From: Phycisphaeraceae bacterium
GTDB taxonomy: Bacteria; Planctomycetota; Phycisphaerae; Phycisphaerales; UBA1924
Reading direction: 5' to 3'
Assembly: GCA_020639155.1 (NCBI GenBank)
Contig: JACKHF010000002.1
Coordinates: 434,001-498,000, forward strand
DNA length: 64,000 nt
Both the position numbers and the translations under genes were made by a program. Shown here piece after piece: positions 32,810 to 41,894 of the stretch (within the stretch, counting starts at the first letter, position 1; each line of letters starts with the position of its first letter). The notes beneath the pieces are model-generated. The model was not told the DNA's origin and ran no database searches. It saw only the letters and a program-made list of their open reading frames with translations.

Positions 32810-34384
32810 ATGGCCCACGCTCAGTCAACAGATCCAAACGTTTTCATCCTGCCCGACCTAGGAGAGGGTGTCCACGAGGCTGAACTCATCGCGTGGAAGG
32901 TGAAGGTTGGCGAGACCGTCGAAGAGCACCAGATCCTCGCTGAGATGGAGACTGACAAGGCACTTGTGGAGGTGCCCAGTCCGCGCGCGGGTGTCATTGA
33001 AATACTTCACGGCAATGAGGGCGAGATTCTCAACGTTGGCAATCCGCTCGTGACATACAAGGGTGACGGCTCTGCACCAACGAAGGCTGCGCCTGCTCCG
33101 TCCGCTTCAACCAACGGCCATGCTCAGGAGCATCGCGAAGATGCGGGCACTGTTGTTGGTTCAGTTGGCGGGGATGTTGCTGGCATGACCGCACAGGCTG
33201 GCAAGGCACTCGCAACACCAGCAGTTCGCAGGCTTGCGCGTGACATGGGTGTTGATATCAATGCAGTACCCGGCACGGGCATGGGTGGTCGTGTGATGGC
33301 AGCTGATGTCAAGGCGTTCGCTGCTGGTGGTGGAGCAACAGCAAAGCCTTCTGCAGCAACCAACACAGCGGCCGCGCCTCACCAGCAAACACAATCTGTA
33401 CCGCAGCAGTCGTTTGCACCGCAGATGCAGCAGCCACAGTTCCAGCAGAACTATGGCGCGATGCCGCAACAGCAGCAGATGATGCCCAGCATGAACCCCA
33501 TGATGGGCATGGGCGGCATAATGCCGAATCCCATGATGATGGGCATGATGCACCCGATGATGATGAATCCGTGGATGGGCATGATGATGCCGCAGATGAT
33601 GGGCGGGATGGGTGCCGGTCTCCCGCAGGCACCAGGATATGTGCCGTCATCGGGCGATCGTCCTGTTCCTGCGCCCGCGCAGAAATCACAGATCCAGCCC
33701 GGGCAGGCAACTGCGTCCATCCCGTTCCGTGGCGTGCGCAGAACCATTGCAAACAAGTTGCGCGAATCTGTCAACTCAGCGGTTCACTTCACCGTGATGG
33801 ACGAAGCCGATGTGACCACACTCGATGCGCTCCGCAGGCAGATCTCCCAGCAAACCGGCGAGAAGATCAGCTTCCTGCCGTTTGTGTGCGCAGCGGTTTG
33901 CCGGGCACTGACCAGCGGGTTCGGCGCTCTGAACGCGACAGTCGATGATGCGCATGACCAGGTCATCCAGCACGCTGGCGTGCATCTTGGTATTGCAACC
34001 GACACTGACTCGGGCTTGATGGTGCCTGTTATTCGCGATGCGCACTTGATGCACATTGTGCAACTGGCCAAAGCAATCGCCAGTGCTGCGGCTGGTGCGC
34101 GCGATCGTACAGCACCTCGCGAGGCACTCATGGGCTCAACATTTACGATCTCGAATGTGGGCAGCCACGCTGGACGCTTCGCAACTCCAGTCATCAACGC
34201 GCCCGAGGTCGGAATCCTTGCGGTCGGCCGCGTGAGCGATGGCGTTGTTGTGCAGAACGGACAGGCGATGGTCGGCAAGGTGATGCCACTGAGTCTCGCG
34301 TGCGATCATCGCGTCGTTGATGGTGCGACAGCCGCGCTTGCTCTTGCGCAGATCATCCGATTCCTGCAGCAGCCGCAGTTCTGA
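32810..34384 (+). CDS. 2-oxoacid dehydrogenase E2 (dihydrolipoamide acyltransferase) with Met-rich linker
   Basis: 524 residues from ATG 32810 (GGAGACAC upstream). Residues 8-85 form one lipoyl domain with the lipoylated Lys in EMETDKALVEV (about 50). Residues 130-165 are the peripheral subunit-binding domain (ATPAVRRLARDMGVDINAVPGTGMGGRV, in two blocks). Residues 300-524 are the CAT-type catalytic core with DHRVVDG near 498. The second linker is odd: residues about 223-266 contain 22 methionines in 44 positions, next to a Gln-rich stretch. It transfers acyl groups to CoA in the pyruvate or branched-chain dehydrogenase complex. Confidence 0.95.
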   Translation: MAHAQSTDPNVFILPDLGEGVHEAELIAWKVKVGETVEEHQILAEMETDKALVEVPSPRAGVIEILHGNEGEILNVGNPLVTYKGDGSAPTKAAPAPSASTNGHAQEHREDAGTVVGSVGGDVAGMTAQAGKALATPAVRRLARDMGVDINAVPGTGMGGRVMAADVKAFAAGGGATAKPSAATNTAAAPHQQTQSVPQQSFAPQMQQPQFQQNYGAMPQQQQMMPSMNPMMGMGGIMPNPMMMGMMHPMMMNPWMGMMMPQMMGGMGAGLPQAPGYVPSSGDRPVPAPAQKSQIQPGQATASIPFRGVRRTIANKLRESVNSAVHFTVMDEADVTTLDALRRQISQQTGEKISFLPFVCAAVCRALTSGFGALNATVDDAHDQVIQHAGVHLGIATDTDSGLMVPVIRDAHLMHIVQLAKAIASAAAGARDRTAPREALMGSTFTISNVGSHAGRFATPVINAPEVGILAVGRVSDGVVVQNGQAMVGKVMPLSLACDHRVVDGATAALALAQIIRFLQQPQF

Positions 34385-34395
34385 TTCGAGTGCTG

Positions 34396-34938
34396 TCATT
34401 CAGGGTTCGGCATCAGATCCGGGCTGTTCAGCAGATCCCCTGTCTGCAGTTGCTCCATGATCGAATCAAGTTGCTTCTGCACATCACCCAGAGGCATGGC
34501 GTTTGTTGTGCCAGAGAACTGCGAACTGGCAAGCTGGGCAATCACAAAGAAGATCACAATCGCACCAAGAATCCCAAGCACAAATCCGATGATGCTGAAC
34601 AGCATCAATCCCTTGAATACACCCCAACCGACGCGCCATTCCAGCCATTTTTTGTCTGAGAGGTTGTCGACCTTCGTGCTCAGCCGAACGAGTTCCTCTT
34701 CGAGCCGCATAACTGTCTGTTCAAGCGATGACTTTGCATCAGCAACACTATTCACTTTCTGCGTTGCGTAGTGCGTTGTCACGTCGGATGCTTTTGCATC
34801 ATCTGCAACCCGACCATCGGTCAGATGCCCCTGCGCAATCACCTGCTTTACGGCTTCTTCGGGAGTGTCTGCTTCTGCATCAACGCGATAATCCTTGCCG
34901 GAATCGAAGTTTGTGCAGATGACGCTGTAGGTTGGCAT
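34396..34938 (-). CDS. Coiled-coil membrane protein of unknown function
   Basis: 180 residues. The N-terminal 45 residues look like a small beta domain (TYSVICTNFDSGKDYRVDAEADTPEEAV). Residues 65-95 form a short coiled coil (SLEQTVMRLEEELVRLSTKVDNL). One strongly hydrophobic membrane segment follows at about 108-138 (GLMLFSIIGFVLGILGAIVIFFV), then a short polar tail. No family named. It converges with the E2 gene, 11 nt apart. Confidence 0.7.
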   Translation of the reverse strand: MPTYSVICTNFDSGKDYRVDAEADTPEEAVKQVIAQGHLTDGRVADDAKASDVTTHYATQKVNSVADAKSSLEQTVMRLEEELVRLSTKVDNLSDKKWLEWRVGWGVFKGLMLFSIIGFVLGILGAIVIFFVIAQLASSQFSGTTNAMPLGDVQKQLDSIMEQLQTGDLLNSPDLMPNPE

Positions 34939-34974
34939 GACATCGCATCGTAGACCGCTGATTTCAGTTTCATA

Positions 34975-36207
34975 TCACATCTGGCGCAGCTGAAGCGCCA
35001 CGGTCGAGAGCGCCATCGCAGCACACGTGTACACGCAGCATCCCCACGCGATCGTTTCCATCGTGATGTGCTGATCGAGTAGTGCTCCAAACAGTACCGG
35101 CGATCCTGCTGTTCCAAAGACCATGATCGCTGTCGCGAGCGCCCGGATCGCGCCGAGATGCTTCGTGCCGTACAACTCTGCCCACATCGCGCCAACTACA
35201 GGGCCGTTTAATCCTGCCGTGACTCCAAACAACCCAAGGAACAGCCTTGTGCCGATGGGGAGGTCGATCATTGCGATGGCAACGAGACTCAGGGCGAGCG
35301 GCACAAGAAAGAGCTTGACAAGGCTGCGCGCTCCAAACCGATCAACGAGCGGGCCAGCAATGAGACTGGTGATAACCTGCGCACCTGCAAAGACCACAAA
35401 GCTTCCGGCATACCACTCCTGTGTCCAGTGCTTCAACTCAAGCAAACTGCCGTGATGGAAGAATACACCAGTGACAATGAATCCAGGCGCGATCACCGCT
35501 GGCAGCAGCAGGAAGAATCTCGGATCGCGCATGACCTCGTTGCGAGTCCACTGCTTTCCAGTCGTCTTGTGGGAGATCGTGTCTATTCCTGACTGGACAG
35601 AGTCAAGATATGCCTGATGGCGTGTGTCGTGTCCGCGCAGTAGCATGAGCACCGATGGAATGAGCACGCATGCAACCGCGATTGCAGCGAACATCCATGT
35701 GTCACGCCAACTGAACTCCCAGATTGACAAGACGACCAGCGTTGGGAAGATCGCTTCGCCCGCGGGGAACCCAAGACTCGCGATACTCATCGCCTTACCG
35801 CGACGCACGGTGAAGTACCTTGACATGCTTGTCATAGAGGTGTGACTCAACAATCCCTGCCCAAAGAGACGCAGGCAGAAGAATGCGATACCCAGCGTCA
35901 TTACGTGGTGTGCGTTCGCCATCAGCACGCACGCAAAGCACACGCCCAGGCAGAGCATCATGGTGAACTTACGCAGATCGGTTGTGTCGATCCTCCGTCC
36001 GATCTGGATAATTGTGAGTCCGGAGCACAGCGTTGCAAGTGAGTACGTCAATCCATACTGCGTCTTGGTGAGATCGAACTCAACCTCAAGGTGCTGGCCG
36101 AACAAGGAGATGAAAAACGTTTGTCCGAAGGATGAGAAGAGGGTGAGCACGAAGCCGAATGCAAGGAAACGCGGCTCTACGCGAAAGAAGCGGATGTAGT
36201 CTTTCAT
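34975..36207 (-). CDS. Major facilitator superfamily transporter
   Basis: 410 residues with about 12 hydrophobic segments. The loop between TM2 and TM3 reads IGRRIDTTDLRKF, a modified MFS motif A, and the second half has GPLVDRFGARSL at the equivalent position, showing the internal duplication. GLSHTSMTSMSRYFTVRRGKAMSI-like sequence (RYFTVRRGKAMSIASLG) is typical of the monocarboxylate/oxalate-type MFS group. Substrate unknown. It follows the lipoprotein gene by 27 nt on the same strand. Confidence 0.92.
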   Translation of the reverse strand: MKDYIRFFRVEPRFLAFGFVLTLFSSFGQTFFISLFGQHLEVEFDLTKTQYGLTYSLATLCSGLTIIQIGRRIDTTDLRKFTMMLCLGVCFACVLMANAHHVMTLGIAFFCLRLFGQGLLSHTSMTSMSRYFTVRRGKAMSIASLGFPAGEAIFPTLVVLSIWEFSWRDTWMFAAIAVACVLIPSVLMLLRGHDTRHQAYLDSVQSGIDTISHKTTGKQWTRNEVMRDPRFFLLLPAVIAPGFIVTGVFFHHGSLLELKHWTQEWYAGSFVVFAGAQVITSLIAGPLVDRFGARSLVKLFLVPLALSLVAIAMIDLPIGTRLFLGLFGVTAGLNGPVVGAMWAELYGTKHLGAIRALATAIMVFGTAGSPVLFGALLDQHITMETIAWGCCVYTCAAMALSTVALQLRQM

Positions 36208-36234
36208 GTTGAGAACTGTATTGTCTCAGTCGCA

Positions 36235-37590
36235 TTATCGGCGACTCGGAGGATAGAGAATCTGGGTGTCTTCGCCTGTCGGTCCTGCCGAGGAGAGAGT
36301 CCAGCCAATAGCATCAGTTTCCTGCCACAGCAAATATCCGTCAGAGTAGATGTCTCGTGGAACATCGTCCATGAACGCGGGGACCAGTACACTCAGTTCT
36401 ATAGGCGTTGAGTTTGTGGCAAGCTTGAACTGTTCAACAGCAAGCATCGTGTCTGCAGCGTTGAGCATTTGTGTTGCCTGCCAGTGCTTCAACACAATCC
36501 GTTGCAATGAAGGAAATAGCACGCCGGAGAGTGGGGCCTGGAATGGTACTGCCTTGACGTTATGTTCGTGCCGATGGTCAATCTTGTCAAGCCCTAGTTT
36601 TGGCCACGCATATGGTGGAACTGTTGCAGCAAGTTTCGATTCGTGTATATATTGTGATGCAAACTCGATTTCTGATTGGCGTGACCCCATGTGCTCTTTG
36701 CCAGCCAATTGTGATTCTTCGGTTGGGCTGTCGCTTGTTATGCGTTCAAACTGTTCGATGCCGATTCGGGGCATGGTACCGTCACCCTTTGAAGTGGTTA
36801 TGTAGCATTCCTGCAGCATATCAAGGAACATGGCATATTCGCCATCAAGAGCCTCCAGCATCGCTGGTTGGAGCGAGATCATGTGCAGTGCCTCACGAAG
36901 CTCATTCAGTTGTCTCGCATTCAAAACGAGTTCCTGCTCAATCGCAGTGAGAAGGATATTTGAGACACTCTCAGCACTTGTTGAAGCGCTGACCGTGGCG
37001 ATAGTTGTTGGTATTTCGCTCATGTGCCGGATAATGCGACACGCAGAAGTAATGTCTGTGAGGAATCGTTCTGGATCATTTTCGGTAACTGCTACCTTAG
37101 CATCGAATGTGAGTATGGCGCATGCGATACGCTCGTCACCAAGTACTCGAAAATCTGAGGTGACCAGCCACGTCTTGTGTGCATCATCCTTCGAGCGATT
37201 GGGCAGAATAGAAGCACATAGCTTGTATGCTGCTGCTGCAATAGCCAGTTTCCGAAGGTGGTACGCATCCGATTGATATTCCAGCGAGGCCTGTTGCCAT
37301 CTTGGATCAGACAAGCCTACATCACGAGTTTTCCACCAAGGCATGTCTTGCAAATGAATCTTGGAACATGCCTCACGAAAAACCAGATAGCTTGGCATTG
37401 CACGATCATCAATCGCCACAGAACTGAAGCGGTTGTTGTATTCGGCTATAAAATCTCTTCTGGGGAGTTGCAGTGTAGCGGCAATCTCTTGAGCCTGCGC
37501 AAATGAACAACCGGTCAGCATGCAGGCGGATATGCAAAGCATGCATACTACCCAATGCTGACCGGTCGAATGTTTCCTGGGCTTGTTCAT
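36235..37590 (-). CDS. Hypothetical lipoprotein
   Basis: 451 residues from ATG 37590. N-terminal KPRKHSTGQHW is followed by a hydrophobic segment and a lipobox ending ACMLTGC, so a lipid-anchored protein is predicted. The rest is largely helical with no motif recognised (for example AAYKLCASILPNRSKDDAHKTW, ADTMLAVEQFKLATN) and a C-terminal GYLLWQETDAIGWTLSSAGPTGEDTQILYPPSR, resembling ends of planctomycete secreted hypotheticals. It lies between a cyclophilin gene 18 nt upstream and an MFS gene downstream, all on the minus strand. Confidence 0.75.
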   Translation of the reverse strand: MNKPRKHSTGQHWVVCMLCISACMLTGCSFAQAQEIAATLQLPRRDFIAEYNNRFSSVAIDDRAMPSYLVFREACSKIHLQDMPWWKTRDVGLSDPRWQQASLEYQSDAYHLRKLAIAAAAYKLCASILPNRSKDDAHKTWLVTSDFRVLGDERIACAILTFDAKVAVTENDPERFLTDITSACRIIRHMSEIPTTIATVSASTSAESVSNILLTAIEQELVLNARQLNELREALHMISLQPAMLEALDGEYAMFLDMLQECYITTSKGDGTMPRIGIEQFERITSDSPTEESQLAGKEHMGSRQSEIEFASQYIHESKLAATVPPYAWPKLGLDKIDHRHEHNVKAVPFQAPLSGVLFPSLQRIVLKHWQATQMLNAADTMLAVEQFKLATNSTPIELSVLVPAFMDDVPRDIYSDGYLLWQETDAIGWTLSSAGPTGEDTQILYPPSRR

Positions 37591-37608
37591 AGAGAACAAT
37601 ACAACCGT

Positions 37609-38592
37609 TTACTTTCCTTCGGCATCATCGCCAGATTCTGTAGTATTTCCGCCAAATCCGGTGCCATAAGGCGGCGCGTCGATTAGTTCTGCGCTATGCC
37701 AGACTGGCGGATCAATCGGGCGCTGGTTGTTGACGGGAACTGCTGCAATCTCGCGGATCACATCGAAGCCTCGAACTGTCTGTCCGTACGAGGTGTATCT
37801 TCCATCAAGGAAGTTTGTGCCGTCACGCGAGAGGCAGATAAAGATCTGTGAGCCGTTGGAGTTTGGATCGCCGGATCGAGCTGTCGAGAGCACACCGAAG
37901 TCGTGGGGGAGTTTCGAGTCTTCAAGATCAAAGTTATAGCCGGGACCACCTGAGCCCATGCCTGTTGGATCGCCAGCCTGGATCACAAAGTTCGGACCGA
38001 CGATGCGGTGGAAGATGATGTCGGTATAGAACCCGCCCTCGACGAGATGGCGGAAGTTCCAGCATGTGTTGGGTGCCTGGTCAGGACGCAGGCGCAGTTC
38101 GATGTCACCCTTGCTTGTGTGCATGATGACGTGCTTATCCACATAGATTCGAAAGCCGGAGAATGTCTGTGGCATTGGCGGAAAGATGGGTGCTGCACGT
38201 GGGTCGTTCGGATTCTGGATAACCGCGATCGGTCTTGATAGCAGTGGTTGGATGACAAGAGCCGGGCCAACCTTCTCATCGCCGACAACAAGCTGTGCGT
38301 ACATAAGTGAGTGTGAATCCGCCTTCCACAGCTCAAACATAGTTGCAAGATCCGCCGTTCCGTCGACAACTGCAGCGGAAATGAGCACCTTTGCGGTTTC
38401 GGGTTCGAGCAGATCAATGTGCGCATCGCCTGCTGCTCCTGCAGGGAGTTTGACATTGATGGGTACGGGGCGGTCGACACCATAATACAGGTGCTGTGGC
38501 TGGAGCTGCGCGTGTGCGCGTGTGCTGATCATCGCGATTGCAGCAACAACAATCGCTGCAATAACTCGCGAGAAGAAATGCTGTGTTTTCAT
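37609..38592 (-). CDS. Secreted cyclophilin-type peptidyl-prolyl isomerase
   Basis: 327 residues. ATG 38592 has GAGGGAG 10 nt upstream and begins a signal peptide (MKTQHFFSRVIAAIVVAAIAMISTRAHA). Residues 25-140 form an unassigned beta-rich N-terminal domain. Residues 150-310 are a cyclophilin: MHTSKGDIELRL, APNTCWNFRHLVEGGFYTDIIFHRIVGPNFVIQAGDP (in blocks), GSQIFICL and GRYTSYGQTVRGFDVI. It would catalyse proline isomerisation in the periplasm. The tail is acidic (ESGDDAEGK). Confidence 0.92.
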   Translation of the reverse strand: MKTQHFFSRVIAAIVVAAIAMISTRAHAQLQPQHLYYGVDRPVPINVKLPAGAAGDAHIDLLEPETAKVLISAAVVDGTADLATMFELWKADSHSLMYAQLVVGDEKVGPALVIQPLLSRPIAVIQNPNDPRAAPIFPPMPQTFSGFRIYVDKHVIMHTSKGDIELRLRPDQAPNTCWNFRHLVEGGFYTDIIFHRIVGPNFVIQAGDPTGMGSGGPGYNFDLEDSKLPHDFGVLSTARSGDPNSNGSQIFICLSRDGTNFLDGRYTSYGQTVRGFDVIREIAAVPVNNQRPIDPPVWHSAELIDAPPYGTGFGGNTTESGDDAEGK

Positions 38593-38698
38593 ACTGAACA
38601 TACTCCCTCGGTGTCTGACGGATGAAACTTTTCTTCTGTGATAACCGCTGGAGCGACACCGTGATTCCATGCGATCCCGGGCAGAGCCGGCGATTATA

Positions 38699-39820
38699 TC
38701 AGTGATACCACGGTGTGAATGGGAGTAGAATTGAGATCGCGATAAGTGCGATAATGACCCATTCCAGTGTCTCAAGGCGGCGGGTTGAGGTCGCATCGGA
38801 CATCTTCTGGTACAAACTCTCGGTCGCGGCGAGCTTTCGCTGGACGCTCTCGTGCCATGCAGGCAGATCGAGCCTGTTTGCGGCAAGCTTGTACACCCGT
38901 GCGAGATACTGGTTTCCCAGCAGTTTGATTGCGTTGTTGACACCCTCGAACATGACCGCAGCATCTGTCTGGACTGATGCGAACCTGCCGAGCATCCGTC
39001 CAGAGGAGAACCCCGGCCAGAGCTTCGTCTGAATGAGTGCAGACAGTGTCTCGTCGGCATTATCAAGGATCGAGTCGAGTTCCTGATCCAGGATGCGATG
39101 CTCAAGGAGTTCGACGTTAGCGTGCTGAAGAACTGCGATCACATCATTTGGTTGCTTGTCGAAGAGAATTGCAGCGTTCCAGTCGATCATGGCGAGATCG
39201 CTGACAGCATACGAAATAGTGCCGGCTGTTGAACGCTCAGACTGCTCAACTGACAACTCCTCGCGTTCGGCTTCAATTGCTCGCGCAAAGATCGATCGAT
39301 ACTCATTCACAAGGTGGGATGGTTGCACTGAATCATCCCACGACGTGACAGAAAAGATGACGTAGTCCTCGAATGTATCTGCAAGCCGGGGGCGCTCAAT
39401 TGCTGGCTTGATCACATCAACGATTCGCTGCGCGCGCTGGCGTGCATCTGAAATGAGGGCTTCGTTGTCATACAGATGGATACTGAGTGCTGGGAGTTCA
39501 CGCAGCGTATTGGGAAGCGGCAGACGATAGGTTAAAAGGACTGCGCCAAAGTCGTAGATGAGAGCCTCAATCACAGGTTCGGTCGTTTGATCTCCAACAG
39601 CTACTGGGCTGCCTTCGACCGCGAGCCGAAGCGGTGGAGGCGAGTAGTCAAACCACGTCGGCGATGGTCTGCGGCCGCGAACCACCCTTGTGCGTGTTGC
39701 CTGCTGTACAAACGGTTCTGCTGCATCAAGGTTGATCTGAAACCCAATGTCAAACGCAAAGAGCGCCAGGACATGACCCGTGATGCTGGTTGAACTCTTG
39801 GGATTTTGTGTGCCCGTCAT
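38699..39820 (-). CDS. RMD1/DUF155-like membrane-anchored protein
   Basis: 373 residues. The ATG at 39820 is preferred to GTG 39826 because GAGGAA lies 6 nt upstream of it. It follows the RMD1/YagE (DUF155) plan: an N-terminal beta part (VLALFAFDIGFQINLD, EALIYDFGAVLLTYRLPL) and a helical part with LQHANVELLEHRILDQELDSIL. A C-terminal STRRLETLEWVIIALIAISILL single membrane helix preceded by a coiled coil completes it. Function in bacteria is unknown; mitochondrial homologues act in membrane-associated mitoribosome anchoring. The match is by motif order, so moderately sure. Confidence 0.7.
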   Translation of the reverse strand: MTGTQNPKSSTSITGHVLALFAFDIGFQINLDAAEPFVQQATRTRVVRGRRPSPTWFDYSPPPLRLAVEGSPVAVGDQTTEPVIEALIYDFGAVLLTYRLPLPNTLRELPALSIHLYDNEALISDARQRAQRIVDVIKPAIERPRLADTFEDYVIFSVTSWDDSVQPSHLVNEYRSIFARAIEAEREELSVEQSERSTAGTISYAVSDLAMIDWNAAILFDKQPNDVIAVLQHANVELLEHRILDQELDSILDNADETLSALIQTKLWPGFSSGRMLGRFASVQTDAAVMFEGVNNAIKLLGNQYLARVYKLAANRLDLPAWHESVQRKLAATESLYQKMSDATSTRRLETLEWVIIALIAISILLPFTPWYH

Positions 39821-39853
39821 GGACACTTCCTCGGCAGATGCGAATGGACAGGA

Positions 39854-40270
39854 TCAGTCGATCGTTGCAATGACTTTGACCTCAACAGCAATAGGTGTCG
39901 GCAGAGCGCCAATCTCGATTGTTGTTCGGCACGGCTGGTTCTCGGGAAAGTGTTCCGCCCACATCCGATTGAACGTCGGGAAATCGCGTTTCATGTCTGT
40001 GAGAAAGACAAGCACATCGACGATCTTCGACCAGTCGGATCCGGCATCCTCAAGCACGGCTTTGACGTTTGCAAACATGCTTCTGCATTGGGCTTCGATG
40101 TCATACTCAATCACGTTTCCCTGGCCGTCGAGCACATTGCCGGGAATCTGCTTGGATCCTCGGACGCGAGGCCCGATGCCTGACAGGTAGAGCATGTTTC
40201 CAATCCGTCGCGCGTGTGGGTACAAGCCGACAGGCTCTGGTGCTTTCGTTGAATCAATACGTGAGCTCAT
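39854..40270 (-). CDS. RidA-family protein (YjgF/YER057c/UK114)
   Basis: 138 residues. Motifs YPHARRIGNMLYLSGIGPR, QCRSMFANVKAVLEDAGSDWSKIV, FNRMWAEHF and CRTTIEIGALPTPIAVEVKVIA match the family. The catalytic Arg of RidA deaminases corresponds to the Arg in PCRTTIEI, so enamine/imine deaminase activity is plausible. It is a small trimeric cytoplasmic enzyme that clears reactive 2-aminoacrylate in other bacteria. Confidence 0.93.
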   Translation of the reverse strand: MSSRIDSTKAPEPVGLYPHARRIGNMLYLSGIGPRVRGSKQIPGNVLDGQGNVIEYDIEAQCRSMFANVKAVLEDAGSDWSKIVDVLVFLTDMKRDFPTFNRMWAEHFPENQPCRTTIEIGALPTPIAVEVKVIATID

Positions 40271-40321
40271 ACCAGAGCATATGCCTGGCGTGGCACACCG
40301 GATGTTGTAGCCGTTATTGTT

Positions 40322-40756
40322 TTACTTCCTGCTCGGCTTTGCACGGTCTTTGATTCGTATCACAAACCGCAATCCCGACCACACCTCGTTCACAGCACAG
40401 ACCTTGTTGTCGACAAGGCCTGATTGAAGCCCGAACTCCCGAACAAACGTCTCGTCAATATCTGTCTTGACACCAGAAGCTTTCTTTGGCCAGCACACCC
40501 ACAACCCCCCGTTTTCAACGAGCCGATCTCTGCACTTGTCAAAGTGTTTTCTGATCGCGGCTTGGTCCTTGCAGAAACACAGGATAACGTCGCACGGTGT
40601 CGTTGCACGTAGTGTCGATACAACCACAACTTCCTCTGGCATCGGCACAAGATCATTGTCAATGAAGTCGTTTGGCTCGCTGACCACCAGCACCCGGGCG
40701 CCAGCTTTGATCCCGAGTTTCTGGGGAAGTGGCGTTCCAGAGTATCCTGCTGGCAT
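40322..40756 (-). CDS. DUF3052 domain-containing protein
   Basis: 144 residues. The pattern MPAGYSGTPLPQKLGIKAGARVLVV (start), CDVILCFCKDQAAI, GGLWVCWPKKASGV, LVDNKVCAVNEVWSGLRFVIR is that of DUF3052, a Rossmann-like small protein of unknown role. It lies 25 nt downstream of the zinc-ribbon membrane protein gene on the same strand. Confidence 0.88.
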   Translation of the reverse strand: MPAGYSGTPLPQKLGIKAGARVLVVSEPNDFIDNDLVPMPEEVVVVSTLRATTPCDVILCFCKDQAAIRKHFDKCRDRLVENGGLWVCWPKKASGVKTDIDETFVREFGLQSGLVDNKVCAVNEVWSGLRFVIRIKDRAKPSRK

Positions 40757-40780
40757 TTGCTCTCCTTGTCTGGTGGAAGT

Positions 40781-41728
40781 TCAGTGAGCCATCCGTTCAG
40801 TGCGCTCGAAGTATGCCTCCAGCCCCTTTGGCGGCTTCACTATCGCACGGGTGACGAGCAGAACGTCAAGCAGAACTGCACACACGCCCGCAACAAACAG
40901 AACCGATGAGAACGCGATCACATATCTGCCAAGATTCCAAACAAACTCTGCGGTTCGCTGGGGGAGCGAGAACGAGATCAACTGCATGATGTCGCCGATC
41001 GCAGCAAGTACAACAACCAATACCAGTGCGTAGATGGTTTGCCGATCTGCACGTCCCTGCCGGAACAGCAATGATCGTGCTGCGAGCAATCGCAGGTTTT
41101 TCCTCCCGCCGACGAGAGCACCAACAAGACACGCTGCAATGATCAAGCGAGCAACAGATCTCATGCGCACGGCTTGAGCAAACGAGATGTACGGTTCAGG
41201 GTTCCTGCGATCAAGATATCCAAGGACATACCAGGAACCGAATGCGACGCAGAGCATCAGCATCGCACCAACAAGGGTAGAAATGATATGAAATGATCTG
41301 GTGTTTTTGATCGGGCGTGCAAATCCAAACAGAGCAATGCCGGACACGCCGATTGCGATCGTCACGATCTCGGCGCTTCGCTGTGGCGGTATCGAAAGAT
41401 TCAGCCAGTTGATTGTCTGACAGACGTCAAACAGTCTAAGCCATGCAACGAGCAGTGTCGCAACAACGCCTCCGAGTATCCACAGCCAAAGGCTTACTGC
41501 GATCAGGCGCGGCCGAAGTAGCGGACTGAGTCGTTCGGCGTGTGGATCAACCACTGCCAGGATACTCACTTGCACCGGAAGACCGCACTCGGGGCAGATG
41601 CCCCGAATCGACAACCCGGAGAGATTGTACCGACATCCCGCGCACCTGAGCCCTTCCCCGAGCATCGCGCCAAGTGAGGCACCCAGTGCGACGGGCTGAG
41701 GTTGTGTAGGTTCGTGCTGGTCGGTCAT
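40781..41728 (-). CDS. Multispanning membrane protein with N-terminal zinc ribbon
   Basis: 315 residues from ATG 41728 (MTDQHEPTQPQP); the longer upstream frame overlaps the citrate synthase promoter region and is not used. A zinc ribbon, CAGCRYNLSGLSIRGICPECGLPV (four Cys over residues about 28-50), is followed by seven hydrophobic segments. This 'CxxCxYxL.GL...CPECG' ribbon before membrane helices is a recurrent planctomycete architecture of unknown function, inverted relative to the ribbon-last proteins at 16-20 kb. Confidence 0.78.
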   Translation of the reverse strand: MTDQHEPTQPQPVALGASLGAMLGEGLRCAGCRYNLSGLSIRGICPECGLPVQVSILAVVDPHAERLSPLLRPRLIAVSLWLWILGGVVATLLVAWLRLFDVCQTINWLNLSIPPQRSAEIVTIAIGVSGIALFGFARPIKNTRSFHIISTLVGAMLMLCVAFGSWYVLGYLDRRNPEPYISFAQAVRMRSVARLIIAACLVGALVGGRKNLRLLAARSLLFRQGRADRQTIYALVLVVVLAAIGDIMQLISFSLPQRTAEFVWNLGRYVIAFSSVLFVAGVCAVLLDVLLVTRAIVKPPKGLEAYFERTERMAH

Positions 41729-41894
41729 GTGTCCTGCATTGTGCGTGCTGGAAGACGTGTTCGCAAGCAGTTCTATCGGCAGAATGCTGGCGTTTGGTGC
41801 TCCTGAGCCTACAGTGCGTTCAGCCGAGCACAAACTCGGCAGTTTCAGCATTCTCACAACCATTTCCGACCTGAAATACGGAGATTTGACCACC

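Noticed and set aside
38593..39105. Extension of the cyclophilin frame to 39105
   Set aside because: Overlaps the RMD1-like gene in another frame; the start at 38592 has a ribosome-binding site and a signal peptide.
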